This document shows positions 11,141-23,124 of a stretch of 64,000 nt of DNA, piece by piece. Under the pieces are notes generated by a model. That model ran no database searches. It worked only from the letters and a program-made list of their open reading frames with translations, and was not told the DNA's origin. The DNA is from Acephala macrosclerotiorum. Lineage: Eukaryota; Ascomycota; Leotiomycetes; Helotiales; Mollisiaceae. The translations under genes and the position numbers were made by a program. The first letter of the stretch is position 1. Each line of letters opens with the position of its first letter. The stretch spans positions 124,001-188,000 of the forward strand of contig MU119245.1 of assembly GCA_014904845.1 (NCBI GenBank), written 5' to 3'.

Positions 11141-11859
11141 CGACTAAGCCGAGGGTGAGCCGAGGGTGAATAACGCCTGAGCAAGAGCAGCAAGCTTACT
11201 AACTCCATATGGAAGTCAAGAAAGAGAGAATTGATTCATGATACACCAGATTCTATAGAATTTCGAGTATCAACGGGTATAGAGTGTGGTTCAATTCGAA
11301 CACAGTTCATAACCTCATTCTCTATGACCCAGGAGTTCTCTGTGTTCAGCATGCCTCTACTGTCGAGCCAGAGCTCGAAGCGAGCTCCGGAGAAGAGTTT
11401 ACAATTCCACATGTCAACGGGTCCAGGCTCACGAAGAGACTCAAGGAGGGATGGCGTGCCGAATATACATGATGGGAGCAAATGACCCAGGCAGAAAAGA
11501 AGATTAACATAGTTGACGGCGAAGGATGTGTGAGTAATTTTGCTTTGCTCTGCTCTGCGCTTCACCCAGAATATTTAAGTGCGGCAGCTAACTATTGAAT
11601 AGAACTTCTTCTGGGAAGGGGGACTTGACGTCAATATCTACGTGCTAGACACAGCAGATGTATATGAGGTTTGCTAATACGAGGTTGGTGTTAGGTATCC
11701 GCAAGGGCAGATTACGACGGGAGGTGGGAGTAGTGGGTCGAATGTTTGCTAGTATGTGTTCCCTTCCTTTCTTTTTCTTTCCTCCGCTTTATTTTCCGAG
11801 TTTCCGAGCGGTATCTCGATCTCATGATTTGAAATGCTCTTCCGCTAAACCTGGAACAA
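11141..11859. other. Gene relic region, no intact gene
   Basis: After the direct repeat there is no intact coding sequence. A few short in-frame pieces upstream of the VCBS-type remnant suggest a decayed secreted-protein gene. Open frames on the minus strand here lack any recognisable sequence. Confidence 0.4.
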
Positions 11860-11946
11860 GATCTCAACGGCGATGGTAGAGCGGAGTACATCGAAGTCGA
11901 TCCGGGCACGAGCGCTGTGGCTGTATATATGAATGCTTGTCCTTGA
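11860..11946 (+). pseudogene. C-terminal remnant with an FG-GAP/VCBS-type repeat
   Basis: Twenty-eight codons read DLNGDGRAEYIEVDPGTSAV..YMNACP and end in TGA. D-x-N-G-D-G-R-A-E-Y is the calcium-binding signature of VCBS/FG-GAP repeats, common at the C-terminus of secreted fungal esterases and hydrolases. Upstream (11,480-11,700) a plausible intron (GTGAGT..TTGAATAG) and the stretch NFFWEGGLDVNIYVLDTADV are visible. Frames are interrupted by stops, so no whole gene can be assembled. Confidence 0.4.
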
Positions 11947-12103
11947 TGAGAAGTGCTTTAGGGCATTGGAATAGAGAAGAATGATGCGTTCATTTCAAAA
12001 GTCTATCATGATTAAAAGAAGTACACCCAGTCTATCATGCAAGCGCCGTGTACCCCCTATCTATGCATTCATCCCGACATCAAACATGAATCATCAGCAT
12101 GAA

Positions 12104-13779
12104 TCATCGTCCGCATTTCTTCATGAATTCCTCCATCCGCCTCTCTACCGAATCTCCGTTCCACGTCTCTCTCCCTTCCTCATCAACCCCGAGAACAGGA
12201 ACGCCGACTTGCTCGATCATAAAGCTAGCAGCCACACTGCCCCAGGCAGCAGCTTCCTCAACTCCCTTCCCTCTCGCCAACGCAATCGATAACCCGCCAA
12301 GAAATCCATTTCCTCCTCCCGTCGGATCAATCACTCTCTCTTGATCCTTCTCTCCAAACACAGCAGGAAGCCACAGCTCAATACCAGGATCAATAGGCAC
12401 CTCCTTCCTCTCAAAACTCCCATCTCCATTCAGTAGCCCAGCAAACAGAGACTCCATATCCATATCCAACGTCAATCCCCCTCTCGCATAATTCCTCGGC
12501 CGTTTCCTCTTCACCACACTTGCTCGCCGAGATCTTCCTCCATTCTTAGCAACATAGACGCCTTGTCCTCCACATCTTACTACTAGGGCGAAAGATTGTA
12601 ATGGCATTGAACCGAGTAGTTGTTCGCATGCTCGTTCGACGAAGGTAGTTGAAATTAGACCCGTGGAGGGGTCGATTTCGGAATCGCCCATGAAACCGGC
12701 TAGTTCGTTGGCGTTGGGGGAGCAGATATCTACATATGGTAATGCGTTTGTGCAGTTCAGTAATTCGGTTGGGAGGCAGAGGTCGGGTACTGGTTCCCAG
12801 ATGAAGAGGGGCTTTGGCGCTGATGGGTTTATGGATTTTCGAGCGCGGAGGATGGACGTTACGAGTGTGATGCAGCGATTGGGACTGCATACCATATGGA
12901 AGGATTTCGAGAATAGGAGTTGAGGGGTTAAGTCTCTTTCTTCGAGACGGAGCTTTGGTGTCGTGTATCTGAAGGCGCGGTTTTCGAAGGAGTCGTAGCC
13001 GTTCCAGCCGCGGGTTGTGAAGCGGGAGGGATCGTCGCGGATTAGGCAGCTGGTAGACCAGGAGTTTATTTGGTCTGTGAGGTGTGGGGGGAAGTCGGAG
13101 CCGCGGTCAACGATCCAAGAGACGGTTTTGGAGAGAGGTGGTGGACTGAAGAGGCGGGCGCCAAGGGCAGAAAAGGACCCTCCGCCACCGAGGATGTCGA
13201 AGACCGGGGGATTGGGAGGGACATAGTGGATTTCGTCTGAACATGTTAGTTGAGTGGAAGTGCGGGGTGAGAGGAAAGCCAATATCAATCGATGACGAGA
13301 CGAGGTACAAAGGTACAAAAGGGGTTGCACGTGCTCATGAGTAGAACGATGTTTTTGAAAATAGTATTGCGAATATACCGGATTTTCAGGACCTGTATAG
13401 AAGCAGTTTTGGGTCTGCATGACGCGTATGGATGCAAATTTACACTATAATCCCACTCCTGGTCGCAACTTCCTTGCCCAATTCGCAGTCATACTTGTCG
13501 AGTCTTTCGTGCCCAATCTCCCACGCTTTCTCAAAATACAGCAAAATCTCGCTGCCTAGCTACAGGCAGAAAGAGTACGCGTATAAGATACCTCCCACTT
13601 GGCGTCTGACCGAAAACGCGCAGAGAGTAAAATGTCGTACAAGGCTTGGCAAGAAACGGTGAAGAAATCATAAACATGAAAAGAAAATCGACATCAATAT
13701 CCTTCTTACCTATAATGAACATTCCCATAGTACAGAAGTCGATCGCCTGCGTGGACGATACCTCATCTTCATCCTCCAT
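12104..13779 (-). CDS. MAK32: pfkB-family carbohydrate kinase, MAK32-like
   Basis: Exon 1 (13779-13710) encodes MEDEDEVSS..FCTMGMFII. It joins across an unusually long 473-bp intron (GTAAGA..CTAACATGTTCAG) to exon 2 (13236-12104), which starts DEIHYVPPNPPVFDILGGGG. The total is 400 aa. The join is supported by phase and by the typical family opening (G-M-F-I-I-D-E-I-H-Y). Ribokinase/pfkB features are the N-terminal glycine-rich GGGGSFSALGARLF and the C-terminal DPTGGGNGFLGG, which matches the pfkB signature with the anion-hole glycines; the usual catalytic Asp of the GAGD motif is Asn (GGGN) here. In yeast, Mak32 is needed for stability of killer L-A dsRNA particles and its substrate is unknown. 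The gene is divergent from CAP. Confidence 0.85.
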
Positions 13780-14156
13780 GATCTGATAGATGCACCTTAT
13801 GTCTTGTCCTTCTGTTGTGTATTAAGTTTGTTTCGACCACTCGAGGCTGATGGGCTGAAAACGGCAGCCTTGTGCTAGTGCACGCTTATGTTATCATTTG
13901 CAGGGATTATCGGGTCCACTACGCGCGAGCTCTACCCTTCAGGAGCTATCCCAAAGCACACTTCTCATTGTCCCAGCTTTGATCAGAGCTCCGAATACCT
14001 TCACAAATTCCCTTTCACTCTCATTGCCTAGTTGCTGCAAGTATTGCTGGCTCCAACAGTCTACTACCCACGTCAGCAACCCTTCTTCTAGCCCCAGATC
14101 CTCGTTGATCCAACCTGTCATCTGGAACACCTCGCATCGAGGACCCTGCAGCCAGC
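13780..14156. promoter_or_regulatory. Shared upstream region of MAK32-like and CAP genes
   Basis: 377 bp between two divergent start codons. No coding sequence is seen. It probably contains both promoters, but I can name no factor site with confidence. Confidence 0.45.
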
Positions 14157-16015
14157 ATGGCGACAAATAACATGCATAATTTGACTACTCTCATCAAACG
14201 GTATTATGATACTTCTCTCCCTCCTTCATCATCTCCATCCCAAAGCTCCCAAGCTGTTGACCAGTTATCATGGACGGCCACGTAGTGCCTACTGTCTCGA
14301 GGATGGATCTGACCGTTATTATCAATAGGCTCGAAGCTGCCACCTCCCGCCTGGAGGACATGGCAGCATCTGCCATCGATTTGAACGGTGCCCCAACTCC
14401 TGCGCCGACTGGTCCATTACCTCCACCTCCTACCACAGCACGAGCTGCGCCGCCCGAACTACCGAAGCCTGTTGTCGAGCCATTACCAGAATCTGTGGAG
14501 GATTTCGATGCCTTCATAACCGGTCCAGTAAAGAAATATGTCAATCTAAGTGATGAGCTGGGAGGACTTGTTGCGGAACAGGTATGGGATAGTAGGCAGA
14601 CTCGAGGGACTCGGATTGACCAGTTTACAGGCTTCAGCTGTTCTGCGAGCCTTTGCCGAACAACGGAAATTCATTCTCATTACCACGAAAGCGAAGAAGC
14701 CCGATATGAACAGCCCAGTGTTCATGCAACTCCTTAAGCCATTCAACCAATTGATCTCAACTGTCACGGAACTGCGAGAAGCAAATCGTGGATCACCCAT
14801 GTTCAACCAACTGAGTGCTGTCTCGGAGAGTATCAGTGTTCTTGCTTGGGTTACGGCAGACACAAAACCACATAAGGTTGTGGAGGAAAATCTTGGATCA
14901 GCACAATACTGGGGCAATCGAGTCTTGAAGGAATACAAGGAGAAGTGAGGTCTTGCGAGGTAATAATGGGATGGATTGCTAAAGTTGCACAGGGACCCGA
15001 AACAAGTTGAATGGATACAAGCATACTACCAAGTCTTCAAGGACTTGACCGAATACGTCAAACAGACCTTCCCCAATGCTATGCCATGGAATCCTAAGGG
15101 CATTACGGCAGAGGAGGCAATCAAAGCAGTCGACAAGAATGCACCATCTCCTCCGGCGCCACACCCAAAAGCAGCTGGTGGTGCTCCTCCGCCACCACCT
15201 CCAGGACCTCCACCCCCACCAATGATCATCGATGAGAAGCCTGCCGCGCCTGCTGCAGACGGTGGTGGAATTACAGCGGTGTTCAGTGAGCTCAATAAGG
15301 GTGCAGACGTTACAAAGGGCCTTCGAAAAGTCACGGCAGATCAGATGACACATAAGAATCCTTCACTTCGGGCAGGTACGACCGTTCCGACTCGAAGTGA
15401 CAGCGCTTCCAGCATTTCTTCAAATCGTGGCAAGAGCCCAGCACCTGGCAAGAAACCAAAACCTGAAAGCATGCGGACAAAGAAGCCCCCAGTCAAAAAG
15501 CTTGATGGCAACAAGTGGTTGATTGTAAGTACTGGTAGTATACGATATATATCGCATTCCTAACTTCTGTGCAGGAAAACTACGATAATGAAACAAACCC
15601 AATCGAAATCGAAGCCTCGATATCACACTCCATCCTCATCAGCCGCTGCAGCAAGACTACAATTATCATCAAAGGCAAAGCGAACGCCATTTCCATCGAC
15701 AACTCGCCTCGACTCTCCCTTCTCGTCGAATCCCTCGTATCCTCGATCGATGTCATCAAATCCACAAACTTCGCCCTCCAAATTCTCGGCGTCGTTCCTA
15801 CCATCCTCATGGACTCAGTCGATGGCGCACAAATATACCTCAGCAAGGACAGCTTGAAGACGGAGGTTTTCTCTAGCAAATGCTCGAGCATCAACTTGCT
15901 CTTGCCTGAAGGAGACGATGGAGACTATAAGGAAGAGGCATTGCCAGAGCAGATTCGTACATTCATCAGCCCAGACGGCAAGGCAGTGAGCGAGATTGTG
16001 GAACACGCGGGATGA
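14157..16015 (+). CDS. SRV2: Adenylyl cyclase-associated protein (CAP/Srv2)
   Basis: Five exons (14157-14200, 14329-14581, 14631-14944, 14993-15525, 15576-16015) give 527 aa. The short first exon, MATNNMHNLTTLIKR, precedes a 128-bp intron and leads into LEAATSRLEDMA, the RLE motif that binds adenylyl cyclase in yeast. The helical folded domain runs from about residue 55 to 235. A proline-rich tract (residues 266-283) is expected to bind profilin or SH3 proteins and is followed by a short WH2-like region. The C-terminal beta-sheet CARP domain starts at NKWLIENYDN near residue 378. The protein recycles cofilin-bound G-actin and links Ras/cAMP signalling to the cytoskeleton. The length matches fungal orthologues. 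Confidence 0.95.
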
Positions 16016-16441
16016 GTGAGCTTCTTTGTGTGAGCGGCATTTTGATGGCGAAGCTTAGATCAATTGTAGCATATGGGGACCTGTATTGTATGTTTCTAGG
16101 AGTTCTGCCTATAGCCTTGATCTACGGATCATGATTCTAGGCAATTGAAGGTGTTTGCAGACGGCAACTGTTCTTGGCTCGAGAGTTTATGTGTATGCAC
16201 GGGAACGGGTGGTGATTGTTTAGCACCACTATGTCACTTCAAGTTAGAGTCGGCTGTCGTTCCGAACCCCTCACTGCTACCCTGAGCGACGAGATACAAA
16301 GTTTGTACTGCCATGCAACCTTCGTCTCCTTCACTTCCATTCTTTCAGTCTTTCCCCAATAATCATCAATTCTAGTTTTCTATCCTTCGAACTTCTTTTC
16401 TGTTTCTCTTACCCGTTTGCCTTTTTTCACCCTAAACAGCC
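16016..16441. other. Intergenic region
   Basis: No gene is visible. The last 120 bp before 16,442 are pyrimidine-rich (CTTTCTG/TTCTCTT runs), typical of a fungal transcription start region. Confidence 0.4.
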
Positions 16442-17746
16442 ATGGGATACGTGGAACACGCCTGCCAACTCTACGGCGTCTCCTTCGCCATCTCCCGAAT
16501 CCGCCGTCCCGAAGAATCGCCCTCAAAAACATGGGCCTACTATGGCTCCTCCTGCATCCGTGCCCCCATATGCTGTGTCGGCTCTGGCTGCATCATGCTT
16601 CCTCATGACGACGATCTGCAACCAGAGCATCTTGCTGGGCCGGGATGTGTTTCTACTTCTGGGTACTCAGGTTATCGGATTTCTGTCGAAGAGATGGCAG
16701 GATGTAGGAAGGTGATTGTTATTTTGAAGAAAGATGAAAGCTGGCGACTAGAGCCCGACGATCAGCCCTTTGAGCTTGAAGGAGATTATTTCCTCACAGG
16801 AGTCGGAGAAGGAGGTCCGGATGAGGCCCCGCTGATGAATTTGCGCCCGGTTCGGCATGGCGTGAGGGAAGTTTGGATTTGGAATACTGTTGAAGATTTC
16901 GTGAGTTTTCCAGCTGAGTGTTGGGAGGAGGTGGTTGATTGAGTGGATGGCTGATGGAGGTGGGGATAGGATAAGCCAATGGGGTTCCCGATGCATCCAT
17001 CTTGTTTTGAGATCCGGAAGAGGGTGAGTATGGAGAGGAATAGGAGGGTGGATTTGGGTGATATTTGGGGTTAGCGACAGGTAGATCTCTCTTATACCTC
17101 CCATCCAAAATTTTCAACTGAGTCAGCTAATCGTCTGTAGCTGGAAGGTAATCTTACATGCGAAGCTTTCATCGAACGCTTCCCCCGCCACCCCGCAGCC
17201 AGAGCAGGACCGAGCAATGGTGGAACCACAAACCGGGCGCTGAATGGCTAGCTGCCAATCCGGTGGATATTCCGGGTCTGGAGTTGCTGGTCAATTCATG
17301 TTTCCGGGACTTTGAGTAGAAGGGAGGCTTCAAAGAGCGCCGGAAGGTGCCGTATGATGCTAATGCGAGCGTTTTCAACGCCCATCCAAGAACCCTTCCG
17401 ACAGTAAGAATTTCTCTCCGATCCCCCCAAAGGACGAACAGACGATCCCTTCATGAGCTTACCGAGAGAGCTGAAGTATATGATTTTGAAGGATTTGGAC
17501 AGCAGGGATATCGCGAATTTGCGTTTGGTGACGCCTACTTATCGGGATTCACCAATCATTCTGTTCAGAGAGATTCTGATTAGAGAGTATCCGTGGTTGT
17601 GGGAGTTGAGGGAGCTGGAAGTGGATAAGACGATCTTGTTCATGTTGCATAAGAAGATTAAGTTTGGGTTTGGGGATATGATGGGGTTGAGGAATAGGAG
17701 GGTTTGGGGGGATGTTGAGGAGATGTTGAGGGGGGTTGAGAGGTAA
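16442..17746 (+). pseudogene. F-box protein pseudogene
   Basis: Exon 1 (16442-16900) opens MGYVEHACQLYGVSFAISRI. It splices through a 69-bp intron (GTGAGT..GATAG) to 16970-17080 (DKPMGFPMHPSCFEIRKRV..DIWG), and a further exon starts at 17141. The F-box (SLPRELKYMILKDLDSRDIA, NLRLVTPTYRDSPIILFREI) lies at about 17,455-17,620. The order of N-terminal Cys-rich region then F-box fits a large lineage-expanded family of fungal F-box proteins that select substrates for SCF ubiquitin ligases. Inactivating lesions are a TAG at 17072-17074, where Trp is expected, a 1-nt frameshift near 17,210, a TAG at 17317-17319, and a frame change before the F-box near 17,400-17,450. Some could be assembly errors, but four together point to a dead gene. 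Confidence 0.7.
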
Positions 17747-18881
17747 GTTTTGTGTTTGCTTTTTGGGACGTGTATTATGGGAGGTATTGTGGGGAAGTCG
17801 TGCGGATAGAGGAATGCTGATGGTGATCGGGTGCAGGTACAAGAGAGGCAAAGATCATCGATGGAGAGGTAGTGAAAGAGGATTTTAAAGGACAAGCTCA
17901 TGAGTGCAAGGAGCCAGCACGCAGCGAATCCGAGGAATACGTGCTCGTATGAGTACACTGGGCAATAGTCTTTCGAAGAAAAGAGGCCGGGACTCGGTTG
18001 AGAGTCTGTGTAAGTGCCGAGGCCATGCGCAAGACTTTTATGGCGCTGACGGCGTTGACACTTGAGCGCGTCTGTGGCAGGCACACAAACCGCTGGCCTG
18101 ATCACATATTTTGTGCATGTAGAAAACCTTGTTTTGTTTCAGCTCTAAATGTTTCGTCTGTTGTCGTGGTCGGATTGGCGCGATGCGGTTTCAAGATTTT
18201 TGACTCGTGTCCTTGTTCATGATCATTCATGCGATGCGAAGCTCGCAAAGCGGAAAAGTTTTCAATTTGCCTGCGATAGGGCGTCTAGACGCGGACTTAC
18301 TTCCAATAGCAATTGTCTTGACGCTTCCTTGCGATGTGTATGTTCTGGCCACTTCAAGATTGCTCCTTACTTGTCCTCTTTTACGAGGCAAAATCTGAGA
18401 GGCCGGGTCTCAACCGCAAGGTTCACCGCTTATCAGGTCGATCCATATGCTTATGGGAGTCGCATGCAGCACCAATGTCTCTTTTAGCGGGACTATAGCC
18501 TGTTTATACATTAGGCTAGATAAGGTCATGTGATCATAACCTTGCTGATATCCGCTCCTGATCCCTCAACCTTCCATCCTCACGGACTTCCCCATCCGAA
18601 ACTTAATTCTCATTTGAGAGTATTTCAGACACGTCCTATCTCGAGCTCGTGCCACGTTTGGTACGGAGATGTCTTCGGAGGTGCAGCTCAAGCTTCTGGA
18701 CGTGCAGAGAGGGTCCAGAATGCGGACCAAACCGCGGGGCTTGCGAGCTTCCAGATCCTCAATGAAGGTGCATATAAGAGTTTAGAATTCCCTCTGGAAG
18801 AAGCAGTTTTCTCATTGATTATTCTGTGTCACCACGCGCGCTTACCATTCGCTACCAGGTTGTCCCTACAACGAAGTCGAA
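17747..18881. other. Intergenic region, possible pseudogene tail
   Basis: A GTAAGT donor at the end of the F-box frame and a GGGTGCAG acceptor near 17,835 could add one short terminal exon to the pseudogene. The remaining roughly 1 kb shows no recognisable coding sequence; it contains the promoter side of the MFS gene. Confidence 0.35.
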
Positions 18882-20830
18882 ATGGGGCTCTCAAGCTCCG
18901 AGTACAGCAATGAACTGGTCCCAGGAACAGAGGTTCTTCTACATACCGATACCAGCTCTGCTGGTTCGCACAATGCAGAGCTTGTTCTTGTACCCGAGCC
19001 AAGCGATCAGCCTGACGATCCATTGGTAAAGAGAACCTTATGTACCCAACATATTATCACTAGCTGACAATGACTTGCCCAGAACTGGAGCACAACATGG
19101 AAAGCCATAGTCATCATCAACCAGGCGATTTTCGTCTTCATCAGTATCCTGACTCCGCTCGCGATCGCGCCACTCACTCCGATTTTCATTCAAGAATTTC
19201 ACAAAACTTTGCCACAGGTCAACATGCTTGTAAGCTTTCCCGTATCCATAGACGCCACGTTCAGCAGAGCTAATGAATTATCAAGTTTGGAGCAGCAGCA
19301 ATGGCATTGGGCTATGCGAACTTCATCATCGTTCCTTTCTCTAATATTTTCGGGCGGCGTCCAGCGATTCTGATCTGCGGCTTGATATGCATCCTGGCAA
19401 ATATTTGGCAAGCGCGTGTGACCAGCTACCCAAGCTTCATCGCAGCTAGGGTTATTGGTGGACTAGGAGCTGCGGCCAACGAGAGCATCATGCCCATGGT
19501 GGTCTCCGATGTCATGTTCTTGCATCAAAGAGGGCTTTGGATGGGGCTTTATTTCTGGGCATACTTTATTGGTGTGAACATCGGCCCTATCATATCGGGT
19601 AATATCGCAGCGCACGTCTCCTGGAGATGGTTTTTCTGGGTGTGCACAATTTCTCAAGGCGTAAGACCCTCAGATCTCGCATTCCCAATCTCGCACGGTT
19701 ACTGATCTCCATCTAGGTCAGCCTTATCATGATGATCTTCATGTTCCCCGAAACTCGCTACGTTCGATCAATCTCCGGCCGCTCATCCCAAACCCCAGAC
19801 TCAAACACGGTCACTACATCTACCAAAGATGCCGAAGTCAGCATAACGCAAACCACCATACAAATGACCATTAAGCAAGAAGAAGACACCCTCCAGCCCT
19901 CAACACCCAAAAAAACAATCGATCATGTCTATGCCTCAAGAACACTCCGCCCTGTTGGCAGACCTTCCAAAGCACAGTTCTCCCTCATCCCGAAACCGTA
20001 TTGGGAAGGCTCACTTCTCCTGTTCCGAGACTTCGTCTCTCCAGTCCAGATCTTCACCTTCCCCATCGTCTTCTGGGCAACCTTCTCCTTCGGCTTCGCA
20101 GCAAATTGCTTGCTCGCGCTGAACCTAACTGAAAGTCAAGTCTTCGCTGCCCCGCCATATCTGTTCAATCCAGGCCAGGTCGGATACGTGAACTTCGCTT
20201 TTGCAGTTGGTGCTGTTATTGCTCTGCTAACTGCTGGGCCATTCAGTGATTGGATTGCGTTGTGGGCAGCGAAGAGGAACGGCGGTGTTCGAGAGGCTGA
20301 AATGCGCCTTTGGGCTTTGGTGCCGTATATTGCCATCTGTCTTATTGGAATGACAGTATCGGCAGTTGGATACCAGAGACATTGGTCTTGGCAAGTTATT
20401 GTGGTTGTGGGATATGGGTTTGTGGGCATTGAGGTCATTGCGATTCCTGCTATTGTGATCTCGGTAGGTACCCCTTTCTTTCCTCGCTTAGCCTCATGAT
20501 TGATTCAGCATGACTAACGGAACTTTCCAGTACGCCGTTGACTGCTATAAACACATTCCAGGCCAAATCATGGTCTCGGCCACGATCGTCAAGAACACTT
20601 TCGGTGTAAGTCTTCCTCTCTTCATCCATAATTCAGCCGAGCTGACACATTCACAGTTCGGCATGATCTTCTTCTACAATAACTGGGCCGTCAGCGCAGG
20701 ATTTATTCCACCTGTTATGACAAGCATGGCACTCGCTGTGGGAATCACGTTGATCGGAATGGTACTTTTCTTGTTCATGGGGAAGAAGTTCAGGAGGGCG
20801 ACTATGGGAAGCAAGGTGCATGAGCTCTAG
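18882..20830 (+). CDS. MFS transporter, DHA1 drug:proton antiporter type
   Basis: Six exons (18882-19025, 19083-19229, 19286-19660, 19717-20463, 20531-20605, 20657-20830) are all in phase 0 and give 553 aa. A hydrophilic N-terminus of about 55 residues is followed by twelve predicted membrane segments. FSNIFGRRPAILICG is the conserved motif A loop after TM2. GGLGAAANESIMPMVVSDV and HQRG represent the TM4-5 region. A central cytoplasmic loop of about 90 residues (SISGRSSQTPDSN..KKTIDHVYA) separates the two halves. Proteins of this HOL1-like branch export drugs, cations or polyamines through the plasma membrane; substrate cannot be told from sequence. There is no biosynthetic cluster next to it. 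Confidence 0.9.
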
Positions 20831-21056
20831 ATTGAAAATAATGAGGTGGAAAAGTTTCGTTCAAAGCAGTATTTTGCGACACGTGGTAGCGCATTTTTTC
20901 TAAAAGATATGTTGATATAATATCGGAATACAGATAGACTCCAATCTTCTAGTGTCACCATGCTATCTAAACCCGCCAAAACGCTGCGCTCGAGGCTCGA
21001 GCAGCAACCACACCTCGACCCTCTAAAGTTTCTGTACACCTCCAGAAAACCGCCTC

Positions 21057-21342
21057 CTATGCTCTTCGTTTCTTCTTCTCAATTTTCGCCTTCGATTTCT
21101 TGAGTTCGGGCCTGACCTCTGTCCACTTTATTAGCGCTTTCTCCTTATAACAAACCTTCAGAAAGTTTACCGTAATCCAAACAACTATGCTTCTCAAAAG
21201 CTTTCATCACAGCATTATCAACCTCTCCTTTGTACTTGCAGTTATTGGGGTCGTAGTGATATCTCACTTGCTTTGGACATTCGACGGCAATGTCGCCTTG
21301 GAAGGTGCAGTATGCACAGGTTGCGTGTTTGATCATGCACAT
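21057..21342 (-). CDS. Small Cys-containing protein with a Lys/Arg-rich tail
   Basis: Exon 1 (21342-21171) starts MCMIKHATCAYCTFQG and carries six cysteines, including a C-x2-C pair. A 52-bp intron (GTAAAC..GCTAATA..GACAG) joins it to exon 2 (21118-21057), which encodes VRPELKKSKAKIEKKKRRA. The total is 77 aa. Without splicing the frame would stop after SEGLL. The Cys pattern suggests a small zinc-binding fold and the tail suggests nucleic-acid binding or nuclear targeting; both are inferences. No known family is recognised. Confidence 0.55.
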
Positions 21343-21745
21343 TTTTAGTTGGGTCTTTTGATGGATTTAAAGATTGGAATAGGGTGGATGTTGAAGGAGA
21401 AAAGATGGGTGAGGAGGAGGGAAAGGAGATTTGTTTAGATTATATACCTCGAGGTCAGGTAGGTGATTGTGCATGGTCACCGCTTGGGGTCGGGAATGCC
21501 AGTAGATCATGATTGTCTTGTTCTACCATGACGAAATCATTGTTTTACAGTCTATTATGTATAGTTCTGTCCCTTCTTCATATCATCCTATTATGAATGT
21601 TCGCGCATTTCAAGTGGCCGGCTGCGCAGACTCTATGGCTACATGCAATATGCGTGCCCTGCAGCACATTCCCAATCATACTCTTAGTAACACAGCTGCT
21701 AACCTACATCTTTGTCGTCTTTAGCAAGCCCGCTGTCCGTACTAT

Positions 21746-23124
21746 TTATTTCAACTTATCAACTCTGTCTAGTCGATCGGTAGCGCGTGCTGGCTTGAAA
21801 TCTTCATAGTTAAGACCCCACTCGTCGATTTTCAAGCCGCTTATGGCTCTAAGCAGTGTGTCCTTCAAATCCCAAGATCCGCCAGGGAAGATGTGCCTAT
21901 TACCACCGCTAGGAGCCGTCACCTCGAAGCATTGCATTGATTGTAACAAATCTATGCGACTGATCAGAGAACGAATGGAACTCTTCGCATGATCAGCTAC
22001 AGCGTATTCTCCGAGTTCCAGATCCTGGGAGCAGACTGCTGCAAGTCCAATCGCCATACATCTGAGCATTTTCTGCTCCGGTAGTGTATCGGTCTGCCGG
22101 TTCTCGCTGCTGACTAGACAGTTTTGAAATTCCTTGATTGCATGCTCGATCTCTTGGAAGGCGGCTTCCCGCCGCTTGTTGATAGCTTCTGTGCAAAATT
22201 GTCAGCCTGATGTTATCAATCAAGGATAACGCTAATGGAGGCCTTTCGGCAATATAGTGAGTGGATGCTTGAGGAAATTCTGTATTGCGTCGAAAGTCTT
22301 CCAAGCCTTGCCAGTCTAGCGCTAATTTTCAAGTAACAACACCATTCAGCCATGCATATGCCCGGTGTTCACTCACGGCCCACATCGAATCTAGTTGGAT
22401 TCAACTTACTAAGTGCTCTGGTGGGTACTCGAATACTCTCATCCGTCAGGTCGATTGAGTTCTTAGCATCTTGTTGGGCAACTTTTGAAAGTGTTCTGAA
22501 ATGATCGCTCATCCCAAATAGCCACGTGATCCACAACCATTGCAATAGTGTTTCGTTAAATATATCTGGAAGACCTGGCGAGGCTACAAGCTTGTCGAAC
22601 CATGATGTCGCATGCGGCGCGACCAGGGCGTGCCATTGGTATTTATCGACGACCACGGCCACTTTGTGGAGCGTCGAAAGATTCAGGTCAGCCGGCAAAT
22701 CGACATCGTTTCCATGCAAGATGCCGAGTACAATCATCATAGCCGTTGGATCGTCCTCTGCACTCAAAAGCTCAATCGAAACAGAACCGTGCTCTTGCAA
22801 CTCTTTGCACTCGCGAAATCCAGAACCTTCAAGCATTGCTTGAAAGTAGCGTGATGAGGAGATGAGTTTGAGTGAAGAAACTCGAAGTCGGAATCTGTTG
22901 ACTTTGATACCAAGCGGACCTACGGTGTATTTCGTTGGCTTTTCTTGCGCGTGCGAGGGTGGGACATTGGCGTCCGTTTGCTTCGGAAGCGAGAGGGGTT
23001 GCAAGTGTTGCGCCGTCAGGCTGGGAGTATTGGCCGTGAAGTTTTTCTGCTCGAGGATCAGCTCGACATCTCCCTTAGAGTCGTAGTCGATGGATACGGT
23101 CGCCATATTGAGATCTTCAGACAT
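21746..23124 (-). CDS. BTB/POZ-domain protein
   Basis: Exon 1 (23124-22377) and exon 2 (22188-21746), separated by a 188-bp intron (GTGAGT..TTTTGCACAG), give 396 aa. The phase fits exactly and joins NPTRFDVG to QAINKRREAAFQEIEHAI. Residues about 75-200 form a BTB-like domain (FRLRVSSLKLISSSRYFQAM, then a helical IVLGILHGNDVDLP segment and LHKVAVVVDKYQWHALV). Fungal proteins of this type are numerous and mostly uncharacterised; they may be adaptors for cullin-3 ligases. The C-terminal half is helical and ends in a conserved-looking FEVTAPSGGNRHIFPGGSWD. A smaller internal exon is conceivable within the intron, but its frames contain stops or break the phase. Confidence 0.75.

Noticed and set aside
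13898..14170. 90-codon open frame upstream of CAP
   Set aside because: It overlaps the first CAP exon in another frame and lies in the divergent promoter; no protein-like features.
22190..22376. Possible extra exon in the BTB gene
   Set aside because: A frame reading IQNFLKHPLTILPKGLH looks protein-like, but it ends in a stop before any donor and breaks the phase; the single 188-bp intron fits exactly.
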